Of a DNA stretch of 64,000 nt, positions 55,064 through 63,351 are shown piece by piece (position 1 is the first letter of the stretch; the number at the start of each line of letters is the position of its first letter). This DNA comes from Halorarius litoreus (GTDB lineage Archaea; Halobacteriota; Halobacteria; Halobacteriales; Haloarculaceae), in NCBI RefSeq assembly GCF_024362405.1, contig NZ_CP101454.1, positions 2,480,001 through 2,544,000 of the forward strand, written 5' to 3'. Under the pieces are notes generated by a model, which saw only the letters and a program-made list of their open reading frames with translations, was not told where the DNA came from and did no database searches. Both the position numbers and the translations under genes were made by a program.

Positions 55064-56635
55064 ATGCCCACGGCCCGCTCGCTCGATGCCCTTCGTCTGA
55101 CGCGCCCGGAACTCGCGGTGTTCGTCTCCGGCGTCGCCAGCATGGGTCTCGAAATCCTCGCGGGGCGGATGATCGCCCCGCAGTTCGGCAGCAGCATCTA
55201 CACGTGGGGGAGCATCATCGGCGTGTTCCTCGCAGCGCTCAGCTACGGCTACTATCGCGGGGGCAAGGCCGCGACCCGCGCGACGAACGACCGGATGGCC
55301 CGCGTGTTCCTCCTCACGGCCGCGTACGTCGCGGGACTCATCTTCCTCGGCGACCTCATGTTGCGCGCGCTCTCGGGGTTCCCGCTCCCGAGCCGGTTCG
55401 CCTCGCTCCCCGCCATCACCTTCCTGTTCGGCCCGCCGACGTACCTGCTCGGGTACATCAGCCCCTACGCCGCCGAGCTCTCGAACAAGGAGGGACTGGG
55501 CGCAGCGTCGGGCCACGTCTACGCGGTCGGCACCGTCGGGAGCATCGTCGGCGCGTTCGCCACGACGTTCCTGCTCATCCCGTCGCTGGGCATCGACCAG
55601 ATCGCCCTCGTGTTCGGGCTGCTGTCGGTCGCGACGGCCGTCGTGCTCCTGCGTCCTCGTCCGGACCGCGACCAGCTGTTCGCGAGTGTCGGCGTCACCG
55701 TCCTCCTGCTTGCGGCGGTCGGCAGCGGCGTGGCCGGCATCACCGTCGAGGGCCGCGTCGTCTACCAGACGCAGACGCCGTATCAGGAGCTCCGGGTCGT
55801 CGACTTGGGCGACACGCGAACCCTGTATCTCGACGGCCAGCGCCACAGCGCGATGGACCGCGACGACCCCTACAGACACGTGTTCGACTACACGCGCTAC
55901 TTCCACCTCCCGCTGCTGTTCGCCGACGACCCGGACGAGATCGACCGCGTCCTGTTCATCGGTGGCGGCGGGTTCACCGGCCCCAAGCGGTACGCCCACG
56001 ACTACAACGTCACCGTCGACGTCGCCGAAATCGACCCCGAGGTCGTCCGGGTGGCAGGGGAGTACTTCGGCGTCGAGGAGTCGCCCCGGCTGAACATCTA
56101 CACCACAGGTGGTCGCCAGTACCTGCAGGAGACGAACCGGACGTACGACCTCATCGTCCTCGACGCCTACCGGAAGGACAAGGTGCCGTTCGAGCTGACG
56201 ACCGTCGAGTTCATGGAACTCGCATCGAGCCGCCTCGACGACGACGGGATGCTGTTCGCGAACGTCATCTCCGCACCGACCGGCCCGGCGTCGAAGTTCT
56301 ACCGTGCCGAGTACGCGACCATGAGCCAGGTGTTCCCACAGGTGTACAGCTTCCCGACCGCGGGCGGTGGCGTCGTCCAGAACATCGAGGTCGTCGCGAC
56401 GAAGGACGACACGCGCGTCACCGAGAGCCAACTGGTCACGCGAAACGAGCGCCGGGCCATCGGCATCGACCTCGCGAACGAGACGCGGAACTACGCGGGC
56501 GCGCCGAACACCGACGACGTGCCCGTCCTCCGCGACGACCGCGCGCCGGTCTCTAGCCTGCTCGACCCGATGGTCGGCCAGCGGTACGTGATTCAGGAGG
56601 CCAACGAGAGCGATACGCCGGGCGCGGCGGCCTGA
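55064..56635 (+). CDS. SpeE-like protein fused to membrane helices
   Basis: 523 residues. The first 230 form about seven membrane helices (VFVSGVASMGLEILAGRMI, WGSIIGVFLAALSYGYYRGG, and so on). The last 290 are a spermidine-synthase-like domain: TQTPYQELRVVDLGDTRTLY (substrate loop), LFIGGGGFTGPKRYAH (altered GGGDGG motif), VDVAEIDPEVV and DLIVLDAYRKDKVPFEL. The Asp in the usual GGGDG motif is replaced by Gly-Phe, and the D-x-x-DP gate is absent, so polyamine synthase activity is doubtful. It is the known membrane-fused SpeE-like group of unclear function. Confidence 0.85.
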   Translation: MPTARSLDALRLTRPELAVFVSGVASMGLEILAGRMIAPQFGSSIYTWGSIIGVFLAALSYGYYRGGKAATRATNDRMARVFLLTAAYVAGLIFLGDLMLRALSGFPLPSRFASLPAITFLFGPPTYLLGYISPYAAELSNKEGLGAASGHVYAVGTVGSIVGAFATTFLLIPSLGIDQIALVFGLLSVATAVVLLRPRPDRDQLFASVGVTVLLLAAVGSGVAGITVEGRVVYQTQTPYQELRVVDLGDTRTLYLDGQRHSAMDRDDPYRHVFDYTRYFHLPLLFADDPDEIDRVLFIGGGGFTGPKRYAHDYNVTVDVAEIDPEVVRVAGEYFGVEESPRLNIYTTGGRQYLQETNRTYDLIVLDAYRKDKVPFELTTVEFMELASSRLDDDGMLFANVISAPTGPASKFYRAEYATMSQVFPQVYSFPTAGGGVVQNIEVVATKDDTRVTESQLVTRNERRAIGIDLANETRNYAGAPNTDDVPVLRDDRAPVSSLLDPMVGQRYVIQEANESDTPGAAA

Positions 56636-56674
56636 CCACCGGCTCCGAAGTCGTCGCTCGCCGGAACGACCGAA

Positions 56675-56890
56675 CTCGTCATCTGTGCGGGCGATTACGC
56701 CGTGAGCTACTACACCGCGAGCGGGACCCACACGGGCGAGCTGTGGGGCATCGAGCCCACCGGCCTGGAGATGTCGACCGGGGGCATCGCCATCTACCGG
56801 TTCAAGGACGGGAAGGTCGTCGAGAGCTGGCACCAGTACGACCGGCTCGGCGCGTTCCAGCAGCCCGGTCTCGTCCCCGAGATGGGCTGA
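56675..56890 (+). pseudogene. 3' remnant of a SnoaL-like ester cyclase gene
   Basis: In one frame the DNA encodes a segment recognisable as the C-terminal half of an SnoaL-like ester cyclase: GDYAVSYYTASGTHTGELWG, then PTGLEMSTGGIAIYRFKDGK and SWHQYDRLGAFQQPGLVPEMG. The N-terminal half of the fold is missing and the frame closes on the SpeE stop at 56633-56635. A GTG at 56702 could start a 62-residue product, but that lacks the first beta-alpha part, so it is probably a broken gene. Confidence 0.65.
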
Positions 56891-56944
56891 CCGACACCGA
56901 CCGGTTCGCCGGTCACCGTCTGGTTTTGTGGCCCGTTTTCGCAG

Positions 56945-58342
56945 TCAGTCGTCGCTACTGCTGGCGACCGGCTCGCCGATCTCGTCCGGCGATTCCGGTG
57001 CGTCGAACAGCGGGCTCTGGTCACCGGGCGCGAACGTGTTCAACAGGAGTGCCGACAGCGCCGTGAGAATGACCGGCTGGCCGAAGAACGTCTGGGCGGC
57101 CGCAGGCAGCCCCGAGATGGCGTCCGGGCGGGTGGCGATGCCGAGGCCGAGGCCGAGCGAGACGGCCATGACGGTCATGTTTCGGCGGTTCATCTCGCAG
57201 TGGAGGAAGACGAGCCGCACGCCGCTGGCGGCCACCATGCCGGCCATCAGCAGGACTGCGCCCCCGAAGACGGCCTGCGGGATGGTCGTGACGAGCGCGC
57301 CGACCTTCGGGCTCAGCCCCAGGAGCGCGAGCATCCCGCCGGTGATGGCGACGACGTGGCGGCTCATGACGCCCGTGAAGTTGACGATGCCGACGTTCTG
57401 GGAGAACGACGTGACGGGGAATGCACCGAACGGTGCACCGAGCGAGGAGAGCAGGCCGTCGGTGAACAGCCCCCCGCGGAACTCCTCGTCGCTGGGGGTG
57501 CGGCCTTCTGCTGCGGTGATGCCCGACATGTCGCCGACGGTCTCCATCGCGGAGACCAGAAAGAGGAACGCGAACGTGACGATGGCGACCGGATCGAACG
57601 CGAAGCCGAACTTCCCGGGTTGTGGGAGTGCAACCCAGGCAGCGGCTCCCACGGCCCCGAAGTCGACGAGACCGAGTGCGAGCGCGCCGGCGTAGCCGAC
57701 GGCGATGCCGATGAGCGTGCTGAGCAGGCGGGTGATGCCGTCGGTGAACGTGTTGAGTACGACCGCGATGAGGAGCACGAGCGCTGCGAGGCCGATGTGG
57801 TGGACGGCGCCGTAGTCGGAGGCCGTGGGGCCGCCCGCGGCGTAGTCCATCCCAACGGGAATCAGGTAGAGGCCGATGATGACGACGACGAGGCCGGTCA
57901 CCAGCGGCGGGAAGAACGACTCGATGCGCTTGAACTGCCAGCCGATGAGCCCCTCGACGAGGAAGCCGGCGACGAGGATGGAGCCGAACACCGTCGCCAA
58001 GCCGGCCGACGACCCGATGCTGATGGAGGCGCCGACGAACGTGAAACTCGTCCCCATCACGATGGGGAGGCGGGCCCCGACCGCGCCGACGCTGTACGCC
58101 TGCACGACGGTCGCCAGCCCCGAGAACAGTAGGACCATCTGGACGATGTACGCGAGGTCGCCGCCGCCGAGGCCGACAGCCCCGCCGACGACGTACGCCA
58201 CGGCCGTCGCGGGGACGATCATCACCGCGAGGTGCTGGAGCCCCAGCAGCGCCGCCTTCAGCGGTGGCGGCTGCTCGTCTAGCCCGTACTCGATGTCGAT
58301 TTCACCCTCCGTCATGGGCGCGACGTCCCGACCCTCCGACAT
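56945..58342 (-). CDS. NCS2-family nucleobase:cation symporter
   Basis: 465 residues, about 14 helices. The NCS2 signature is TSFSQNVGIVNFTGVMSRHV near 313-332 (family Q/E-N-x-G-x-x-x-x-T-x-x-x-S-R). Another family motif, METVGDMSGITAAEGR, lies near 268-283, just before it. It imports uracil, xanthine or hypoxanthine with a cation. It follows hpt by 67 bp on the same strand. ATG 58342 gives the usual cytoplasmic start MSEGRDVAPM. Confidence 0.9.
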   Translation of the reverse strand: MSEGRDVAPMTEGEIDIEYGLDEQPPPLKAALLGLQHLAVMIVPATAVAYVVGGAVGLGGGDLAYIVQMVLLFSGLATVVQAYSVGAVGARLPIVMGTSFTFVGASISIGSSAGLATVFGSILVAGFLVEGLIGWQFKRIESFFPPLVTGLVVVIIGLYLIPVGMDYAAGGPTASDYGAVHHIGLAALVLLIAVVLNTFTDGITRLLSTLIGIAVGYAGALALGLVDFGAVGAAAWVALPQPGKFGFAFDPVAIVTFAFLFLVSAMETVGDMSGITAAEGRTPSDEEFRGGLFTDGLLSSLGAPFGAFPVTSFSQNVGIVNFTGVMSRHVVAITGGMLALLGLSPKVGALVTTIPQAVFGGAVLLMAGMVAASGVRLVFLHCEMNRRNMTVMAVSLGLGLGIATRPDAISGLPAAAQTFFGQPVILTALSALLLNTFAPGDQSPLFDAPESPDEIGEPVASSSDD

Positions 58343-58409
58343 AATTGTTTCGCGTTCTCGCGTATCGGCGGCGACCGTTGGGTGAAAGTATGCATGAACG
58401 TGCGTTTTC

Positions 58410-58958
58410 TCAGTCGTGCACGACGACATCGCCGTCCTCGACGGTGATGTCGAGGAGGCTCGTCACCTCGTGGTCCACGTCGTCGAGTGCGGAGGGGCCC
58501 ACCTTCCGGAGGGCGACGACGATGTCCGCGACCTCGGCGCCGATGTCGTCGAGCGCACCGCAGATGGCCGCGAGCGTCCCGCCCGTCGAGAGCAGGTCGT
58601 CGACGACGAGCACGCGGTCCTCGGGTTCGACGTCGTTGATGTACATCTCCGAGGAGGAGTAGCCGGTCTGCTGGTGGAGCGCGACCTCGCCGTCGAGCCC
58701 GTACTCGCGCTTGCGGATGACGACGAGAGGGATGTCCGATTGGAGCGAGAGCGCGGTGGCGATGTGAATGCCCATCGCCTCGGGGGCGACGATCTTGTCC
58801 ACGTCGAGGTCCGCGACCTGCGTGATGCCGATGACCACTTCTCGAAGGAGGGCGGGTTCGAGCATCGGCACGCCGTTCGAGATGGGGTGGACGAGGTACT
58901 CGTAGCCGTCCTTGTCGATTATCGGTGCGTCGTGCAGTGAGTCGCGGAGCCGGTCCAT
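58410..58958 (-). CDS. hpt: Archaeal hypoxanthine/purine phosphoribosyltransferase
   Basis: 182 residues, type I PRTase fold. The PRPP loop is [20 protein letters not shown] near 113-132 (family V-V-D-D-x-x-x-T-G/S-G-T). The purine-site loop is in [18 protein letters not shown] near 60-77. It joins a base to PRPP for salvage and pairs with the permease gene downstream. The archaeal HGPRTase-like family is close to APRT, so the base preferred (hypoxanthine, guanine or adenine) is not fixed by sequence. ATG 58958 gives [10 protein letters not shown]. Confidence 0.9.
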   Translation of the reverse strand: MDRLRDSLHDAPIIDKDGYEYLVHPISNGVPMLEPALLREVVIGITQVADLDVDKIVAPEAMGIHIATALSLQSDIPLVVIRKREYGLDGEVALHQQTGYSSSEMYINDVEPEDRVLVVDDLLSTGGTLAAICGALDDIGAEVADIVVALRKVGPSALDDVDHEVTSLLDITVEDGDVVVHD

Positions 58959-58999
58959 GTCGTCGCATCCGAGTACCGGCGGAAAAACGGTTCGTTCTG

Positions 59000-59071
59000 T
59001 CGGCTTCGGCACTCACGACTCGGGAACTATCCACAGTGAATGAGGTCAGCGTGGCTATAGCGTCTGCTCGT
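59000..59071. repeat. 72-bp flanking repeat, copy A
   Basis: This 72-bp stretch matches 59922-59993 at 57 of 72 positions without gaps. It lies between the start of hpt and the end of the toxin gene, so it bounds the toxin-antitoxin pair on the left. The best-kept core is tcggcactcacgactc and agtgaatg. See also the partial third copy at 61654-61673. Confidence 0.75.
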
Positions 59072-59075
59072 CCTG

Positions 59076-59546
59076 TCACTCCTCGTCCAGCATCCGGATG
59101 CCGCGCTCTACGACTGCCTCGGTCACGAAGAGACTCGTCTCACGCTGGAGTGCCCGCATGAGTGACGCCGCCTCGTCTCGATCAAGTAATCCGCGGCTGT
59201 ACCCGAGCGCGATGACGCCGAGAGAGCCGTGCACTTCGACGCCCGCGTCGGACGCTGCCTCCCGGGCGGCGAGGTCGTCGGTTAGAAGAACGATGCCCCG
59301 CTCGTCAGCGACCGCAATCGCGGCGCGCTCTCCGGCGTCCAGTTCTTCAGCTCCGACTCGGCTCTCACCGGCTTCGACGAGTTCGTACGAGATGTCGGCC
59401 AACTCGCCCGGAACACCACCGGTCTCGACTTCCTCGTACACCGTCTCTGGAACGAGGAGTGTGTCGAACGTCGAGAGCAGTTCGAGCGATTCGATTTCGG
59501 CGAGATGAATGAGCGGTCCCGTGTCCGAGACAGCCACGAGCGTCAC
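59076..59546 (-). CDS. PIN-domain (DUF3368-like) toxin
   Basis: 156 residues. The PIN catalytic pocket shows Asp8 in VAVSDTGPLIHL, an acidic cluster GEELDAGERAAIAVADERG (E and D near 66-85) and Asp in IVLLTDDLAAREAA near 85-99, as in DUF3368 PIN nucleases. It probably cuts RNA when freed from its antitoxin. It starts inside the antitoxin stop (4-bp ATGA overlap), so the pair is translated together. The pair is flanked by 72-bp repeats. Confidence 0.85.
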   Translation of the reverse strand: MTLVAVSDTGPLIHLAEIESLELLSTFDTLLVPETVYEEVETGGVPGELADISYELVEAGESRVGAEELDAGERAAIAVADERGIVLLTDDLAAREAASDAGVEVHGSLGVIALGYSRGLLDRDEAASLMRALQRETSLFVTEAVVERGIRMLDEE

Positions 59547-59794
59547 GCGTTCAGGCCCCAGTCGACGTCATCCTCGACGACCGCGCGCTCTCGGTCCGCT
59601 CGCTCGACTTTCGTCCGACCGACGTACTCGATGGCCTCCTCGCGGTCGAGTTCGCCGTCGAGGTACTGTGCGATGACGACGTCCTCCCACAGGTCTTCGA
59701 GACCGCGTTCGAGTGCCCGCTCGAACACCTCGGACTCGGGAAGGCCGCGAGCCTCCGCGATTTCTCGTACCCGGTCGGAAATTTCGGCGGCCAT
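59543..59794 (-). CDS. Antitoxin partner of the PIN toxin
   Basis: 83 residues. A short N-terminal DNA-binding-like part (ISDRVREIAEARGLPESEVF) is followed by ERALERGLEDLWEDVVIAQYLDGE and REEAIEYVGRTKVERADRER, the toxin-binding helix and acidic tail. This is the usual build of haloarchaeal antitoxins of PIN toxins. ATG 59794 is 25 bases after a TATA box. A broken copy of its first 48 bases lies near 61494-61541. Confidence 0.82.
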   Translation of the reverse strand: MAAEISDRVREIAEARGLPESEVFERALERGLEDLWEDVVIAQYLDGELDREEAIEYVGRTKVERADRERAVVEDDVDWGLNA

Positions 59795-59818
59795 ACAATG
59801 AGATTACTCGGCAACGTT

Positions 59819-59825
59819 GATAAAC
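59819..59825 (-). promoter_or_regulatory. TATA box of the toxin-antitoxin operon
   Basis: GTTTATC on the minus strand, centred about 28 bases before the antitoxin ATG at 59794. The duplicated block near 61567 keeps a weaker version (ttgttaac), so the promoter was copied too. Confidence 0.5.
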
Positions 59826-59921
59826 CCGTGTCTGCCTCTTCGGCGAGAACTTGACCGGGGCCTATGCCTACCGGGGCTACGACCGGATGCCCGCAGAAAC
59901 GCCGTCTACCGTCAATAGTGG

Positions 59922-59993
59922 TCGGCCTCGGCACTCACGACTCACAATCTATCCATAGTGAATGTATTTAGCGGCTCTATAGGGTCCGCTCGT
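59922..59993. repeat. 72-bp flanking repeat, copy B
   Basis: This stretch matches copy A (59000-59071) at 57 of 72 positions without gaps, in the same orientation. It lies upstream of the antitoxin gene, about 130 bp beyond its start, so the toxin-antitoxin pair is bracketed. The sequence before it, accgtcaatagtggtcgg, is also repeated near 61642-61658. Confidence 0.75.
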
Positions 59994-60062
59994 TTCGTTT
60001 CAGTTTCATCGACTGAGACGTCATCCGGGTTCGTTCCGTCAGTTGGTTGTAGGTCGGGTGTC

Positions 60063-61160
60063 CTACCGGGCGACCTCCGGTTCGTCATCGGCCTTGAGGG
60101 TGAACACCGTCGATTCGAGGGAGTGTTTCGAGACGGTAAGCATGCGAAGCATGTACGAACTGAGAAGGACGTACGGGGAAAGTGCGATGACGAACGCGAG
60201 ATTGACATAGAGGAGTCGCGATCCGACTCCTGGGACCGTCGTTTGCGGAAAGAGGCCGGCATCCATCGCGAGCAGAACGTACGACGTGAAGACGATGACC
60301 GGGAGCGAGAGAATGAGGAGGGCACTCGATAGGTTCCGGAGTTCCCGCTTGAAATATAGCGTCGTGAAGTACTCTCGACCGGACGCGAGGATCGTGAGTA
60401 TTCGGAGCAGTGTCGCGAGCGAATCGTGATCCGATTCCGTGAGTGCATCCCCGTGGGTGGCTTTCAGGCGGCGAGTCACGTTGATGTGGCGGGCGTAGGG
60501 ATAATCGAGCGTGCTCAAAAGGACGATCGACACTCGAGGGTCGCTTTGCCGGATGCGCCTCTCGATCTGGGACAATCGTATGTCGATATCGTCGACGAGG
60601 GCAAGCAGGTTCGCCCGCGCTTGCTCGTCGGTCGTCGAGCCATCGGTGGTCCGGAGCGATTCCGTTTCGGAATGGATCGCCCCGATAACGTACTGGAGAA
60701 ATGGCTGTAGCCCGGCCGGACTGATGCCGTCCTCCACGAGTTCCTCCAGCTCGATCTGGAAATCGATAGAATCCTCGATGCTGGCCAGTTTGACCTGGAG
60801 GGGAGCGAACTCCTGAGCGAGGGCTGCAGTATTGATCGAGAGGACGACCGAGACGAAGAGGATGATCCCGCCTAACAGCGTGTTGAACAGGGCCTGAACC
60901 GCTCGCGTCTCGGTGACGAGCCGTTCCATCTCGAACTCCCAGACGGTTCCGACCGTCAACAGCACCGACAGGATGACGACCTCCGCGAGAAATGCGAGCA
61001 CTCGTCGATCCCCGGACAGGAGCACCCACCGAACCAACCAGGTGACCGGAGTCCGGAGGCTGGTCCCGGAAGAGTCGGAATCCGCTCCGATATCTGTGAC
61101 CTGGTCGAAAATAATGTCCTCAACTCGATTGAAGCGACTATGCCGGCGTACGCTAATCAA
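60063..61160 (-). CDS. Four-helix membrane protein of unknown function in a repeat-flanked patch
   Basis: 365 residues. Two helices near 55-72 and 88-112 (VLAFLAEVVILSVLLTVG, ALFNTLLGGIILFVSVVLS) come first, then a large charged helical region about 115-275 (QVKLASIEDSIDFQIELEEL, LALVDDIDIRLSQIERRIR) and two helices near 280-300 and 315-340, with a short tail. I recall related haloarchaeal proteins, none with a known role. Its DNA is visibly lower in G+C than the neighbours, which suggests transfer. It sits between repeat copy B and the third repeat remnant. Confidence 0.7.
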   Translation of the reverse strand: MISVRRHSRFNRVEDIIFDQVTDIGADSDSSGTSLRTPVTWLVRWVLLSGDRRVLAFLAEVVILSVLLTVGTVWEFEMERLVTETRAVQALFNTLLGGIILFVSVVLSINTAALAQEFAPLQVKLASIEDSIDFQIELEELVEDGISPAGLQPFLQYVIGAIHSETESLRTTDGSTTDEQARANLLALVDDIDIRLSQIERRIRQSDPRVSIVLLSTLDYPYARHINVTRRLKATHGDALTESDHDSLATLLRILTILASGREYFTTLYFKRELRNLSSALLILSLPVIVFTSYVLLAMDAGLFPQTTVPGVGSRLLYVNLAFVIALSPYVLLSSYMLRMLTVSKHSLESTVFTLKADDEPEVAR

Positions 61161-61189
61161 TATTTGGCTGCTATCGTAGCGATTGATTA

Positions 61190-61429
61190 TCAGACGTTGA
61201 GCCGAACGGTCGTGTCGGTGATGTTCGAGACGTACTGGTCGGGCAAGTGATGGACCTGCTGGTTCACCGTTCCGTCCCAGTTCAGTTCCGAGAGCGTCTC
61301 CGAATCGGCGTCCGGGCCGACTTCGACGTACAGGTCACCGTTCCGTACGTCGTTCACGGTACCGACCTCGATGCCGTTCTGGTCGACTACCCGCTTTCCC
61401 AGGTGTTTGTCGGTGAACTGAGCAACCAT
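61190..61429 (-). CDS. PRC-barrel-like small protein
   Basis: 79 residues, all beta: VAQFTDKHLGKRVVDQNGIE, VGTVNDVRNGDLYVEVGPDAD and a short C-terminal end (VSNITDTTVRLNV). This is the typical haloarchaeal PRC-barrel-like layout (G-K-x-V-x-D-x-x-G-x-x-x-G-x-V). Such proteins bind RNA or membrane-linked partners; no role can be given. It lies 30 bp from the 365-residue membrane protein start on the same strand. The decayed antitoxin remnant is just upstream. Confidence 0.75.
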   Translation of the reverse strand: MVAQFTDKHLGKRVVDQNGIEVGTVNDVRNGDLYVEVGPDADSETLSELNWDGTVNQQVHHLPDQYVSNITDTTVRLNV

Positions 61430-61493
61430 GCGTACGAACGTACTCGCGCGAACGTCGAATACGTTTGGGATGCACTTGCTGGCAAGAGTCCCC

Positions 61494-61541
61494 GCGCGCC
61501 TCCGCGGTTTCTCGCACCCGGTCGGAAGGTCCGGCGGCTAT
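61494..61541 (-). pseudogene. Decayed 5' end of a second antitoxin gene
   Basis: 41 of 48 bases match 59747-59794, which encode the antitoxin N-terminus. In the same frame it reads AAGPSDRVRETAEARG, close to AAEISDRVREIAEARG of the intact gene. The start codon is lost (cat on the plus strand has become tat). The match ends soon after, so the rest of the second toxin-antitoxin pair is gone. Confidence 0.75.
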
Positions 61542-61653
61542 GGCGTACGATCGCTCGGCAACGTTGTTAACTCCGCATCCGCGTGTCCGCTGAGGGCCTG
61601 CGGGGACTGGACACAACTAAATTCCCTTAGAGACGGCGTGAACCGTCAAAGAT

Positions 61654-61673
61654 GGCGGCCTCGGCACTCATAG
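61654..61673. repeat. Third, partial copy of the flanking repeat
   Basis: ggcggcctcggcactcatag matches the start of copy B (tcggcctcggcactcacga). The bases before it (accgtcaaagatgg) also match those before copy B (accgtcaatagtgg). The rest of the 72-bp repeat is not kept. Confidence 0.6.
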
Positions 61674-61767
61674 GGCTCGTCACCGCCGGCTGCCGAGACC
61701 GGCTCGGCCCGTCGCCTCGTCATCGGCCACTCGAGTGTACGCGACGCGAGAGAAGAACGCTTCGGGC

Positions 61768-62025
61768 TCAGTTCGATGTGAACGACTCGTACTCGACTTT
61801 CAGCTGCTCGGTCACGTCGCGGCCGTTCTCCTCGGCGCGCTGTTTGACGCTGTCGAGCAACTCGTTGAGGCTCTGTCCGGTCGACTCGGCCTCCTGTTTG
61901 AGCTCGCGCGTCAGCTCCGATTTCGAGCTGTCCCCGCCTTTCGCCTCCTGCAGCAGGGCTTTGAGGTCGGTTCCGGTCTCCTGCATCTCGCGTTGCAACT
62001 CCGCGAAGACACTGGATTCGGACAT
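61768..62025 (-). CDS. Small helical protein of unknown function
   Basis: 85 residues, charged and helical: FAELQREMQETGTDLKALLQ, SELTRELKQEAESTGQSLNE and SVKQRAEENGRDVTEQLKVE. No membrane segment and no Cys. A Gly-Gly-Asp-Ser-Ser hinge divides two helical halves. I do not recognise the family. It runs opposite to the E1-alpha gene, with a 78-bp spacer. Confidence 0.6.
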   Translation of the reverse strand: MSESSVFAELQREMQETGTDLKALLQEAKGGDSSKSELTRELKQEAESTGQSLNELLDSVKQRAEENGRDVTEQLKVEYESFTSN

Positions 62026-62103
62026 TCCACCTCATGATTCGGGCGGCTGTCTGAAATGGTTGGTGGCCCCTAGGGCTATGGGGGGTGGCTACATCCGACG
62101 GGT

Positions 62104-63219
62104 ATGGACAGACGAACGCTGCTCGACCGGGCGCCGGACGACCCCGTTCGACTGCTCGACGCCGAGGGGGAGCTCGTCGACGACTACGAGCCGACGCTCT
62201 CGGATGGGAAACTGCTCTCGCTGTACGGGGACATGCGACTGGGCCGCCGGTTCGACGAGCGGATGGTGAGCCTCCAGCGGCAGGGCCGCATCGGTACCTA
62301 CTCGCCGATGGCGGGGCAGGAGGGCGCGCAGTTCGGCTCGATGTACGCGCTCTCGGACGACGACTGGGTCTTCTACCAGTACCGCGAGCACGCCGCGCCT
62401 CTCACCCGCGGGTTTCCGCCGGAGTACCTCCACTACTGGGCGGGCTACGAGGAGGGGAACGCGGTGCTCGCGGACGCGAACATCTTCCCGCTGAACATCT
62501 GCATCGGCGACCACATCCCGCACGCGACGGGGATGGCGTGGGCCTCGAAACTCAAGGGGAACGACCACGAGGCGTTCGTCTGCCACTTCGGCGACGGCGC
62601 CACCTCTGAAGGTGACTTCCACGAGGGGCTCAACTTCGCGGGCGTGTTCGACACGCCGACGGTGTTCATGTGTCACAACAACGGCTGGGCCATCTCCATC
62701 CCGCGGGAGGACCAGACGAAGAGCGCGACGCTCGCGCAGAAAGCCGACGCCTACGGCTTCGAGGGGGTCCAGGTGGACGGGATGGACCCGCTCGCCGTCT
62801 ACGAGGTGACGCGTGTGGCCCTCGAGAAGGCCAGAGACACCGAGAGCGGCGACCCTCGGCCCACGATGATCGAGGCGCTGGAGTACCGCTACGGCGCACA
62901 CACCACCGCGGACGACCCGGACGCCTACCGCGACGAGGCCGAGGTCGAGGCGTGGAAACAGAAAGACCCCATCGACCGGCTGGAGGCGTACCTCCGCCGC
63001 GAGGACATCCTCGACGACGCGACCGACGAGCGCATCGGCGAGGCTATCGAGGACGCCATCGCCGAGGCCGTCGCGACGCTCGACTCGCTCGACCCCGACC
63101 CCGACAAGATGTTCGCCGACGTGTTCGCGGAGCCGACGCCCCGTATCGAGGCACAGCGCGAGTACCTGCGCGAGTTGCGCGAGCGGCACGGTGACGACGC
63201 GCTCATCCGCGACGAGTGA
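62104..63219 (+). CDS. Thiamine-dependent 2-oxoacid dehydrogenase E1-alpha, orphan copy two
   Basis: 371 residues. The thiamine motif is VCHFGDGATSEGDFHEGLN near 160-178, with VFMCHNNGWAIS near 187-198. The N-terminal part (DRAPDDPVRLLDAEGELVDDY) is the longer haloarchaeal pyruvate-dehydrogenase-type start. The next gene is a membrane protein, not E1-beta, so this copy too is an orphan. It resembles the copy at 43.3 kb mainly in the catalytic core (FAGVFD-x-P and NNGWAIS), so the two likely serve different complexes. Confidence 0.9.
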   Translation: MDRRTLLDRAPDDPVRLLDAEGELVDDYEPTLSDGKLLSLYGDMRLGRRFDERMVSLQRQGRIGTYSPMAGQEGAQFGSMYALSDDDWVFYQYREHAAPLTRGFPPEYLHYWAGYEEGNAVLADANIFPLNICIGDHIPHATGMAWASKLKGNDHEAFVCHFGDGATSEGDFHEGLNFAGVFDTPTVFMCHNNGWAISIPREDQTKSATLAQKADAYGFEGVQVDGMDPLAVYEVTRVALEKARDTESGDPRPTMIEALEYRYGAHTTADDPDAYRDEAEVEAWKQKDPIDRLEAYLRREDILDDATDERIGEAIEDAIAEAVATLDSLDPDPDKMFADVFAEPTPRIEAQREYLRELRERHGDDALIRDE

Positions 63220-63351
63220 CGCCCCGTTCCCCGCGCCAGGACAGGGTTCGAGATACAGCTATCTTGTTACGCAACCAATAGTAGGGGTTCGTGTAGCCGA
63301 CCGCGCGTGGCGGTGCCGACGCGACCGCGAGGCTGCCGACGACCCGGAGCT

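Larger units (their letters stand above)
61430..61767. other. Intergenic region with antitoxin remnant and third repeat fragment
   Basis: 338 bp without an intact gene. It holds the antitoxin remnant (61494-61541), a match to the antitoxin promoter (tcggcaacgttg, identical over 12 bp to 59808-59819), and a fragment of the flanking repeat near 61654-61673 (cggcctcggcactca). The order is the same as at 59747-59940, so this is one decayed copy of that block. Confidence 0.65.

Noticed and set aside
59000..59993. Insertion sequence bounded by terminal repeats
   Set aside because: The repeats are direct, not inverted, and no transposase or fragment of one lies between them.
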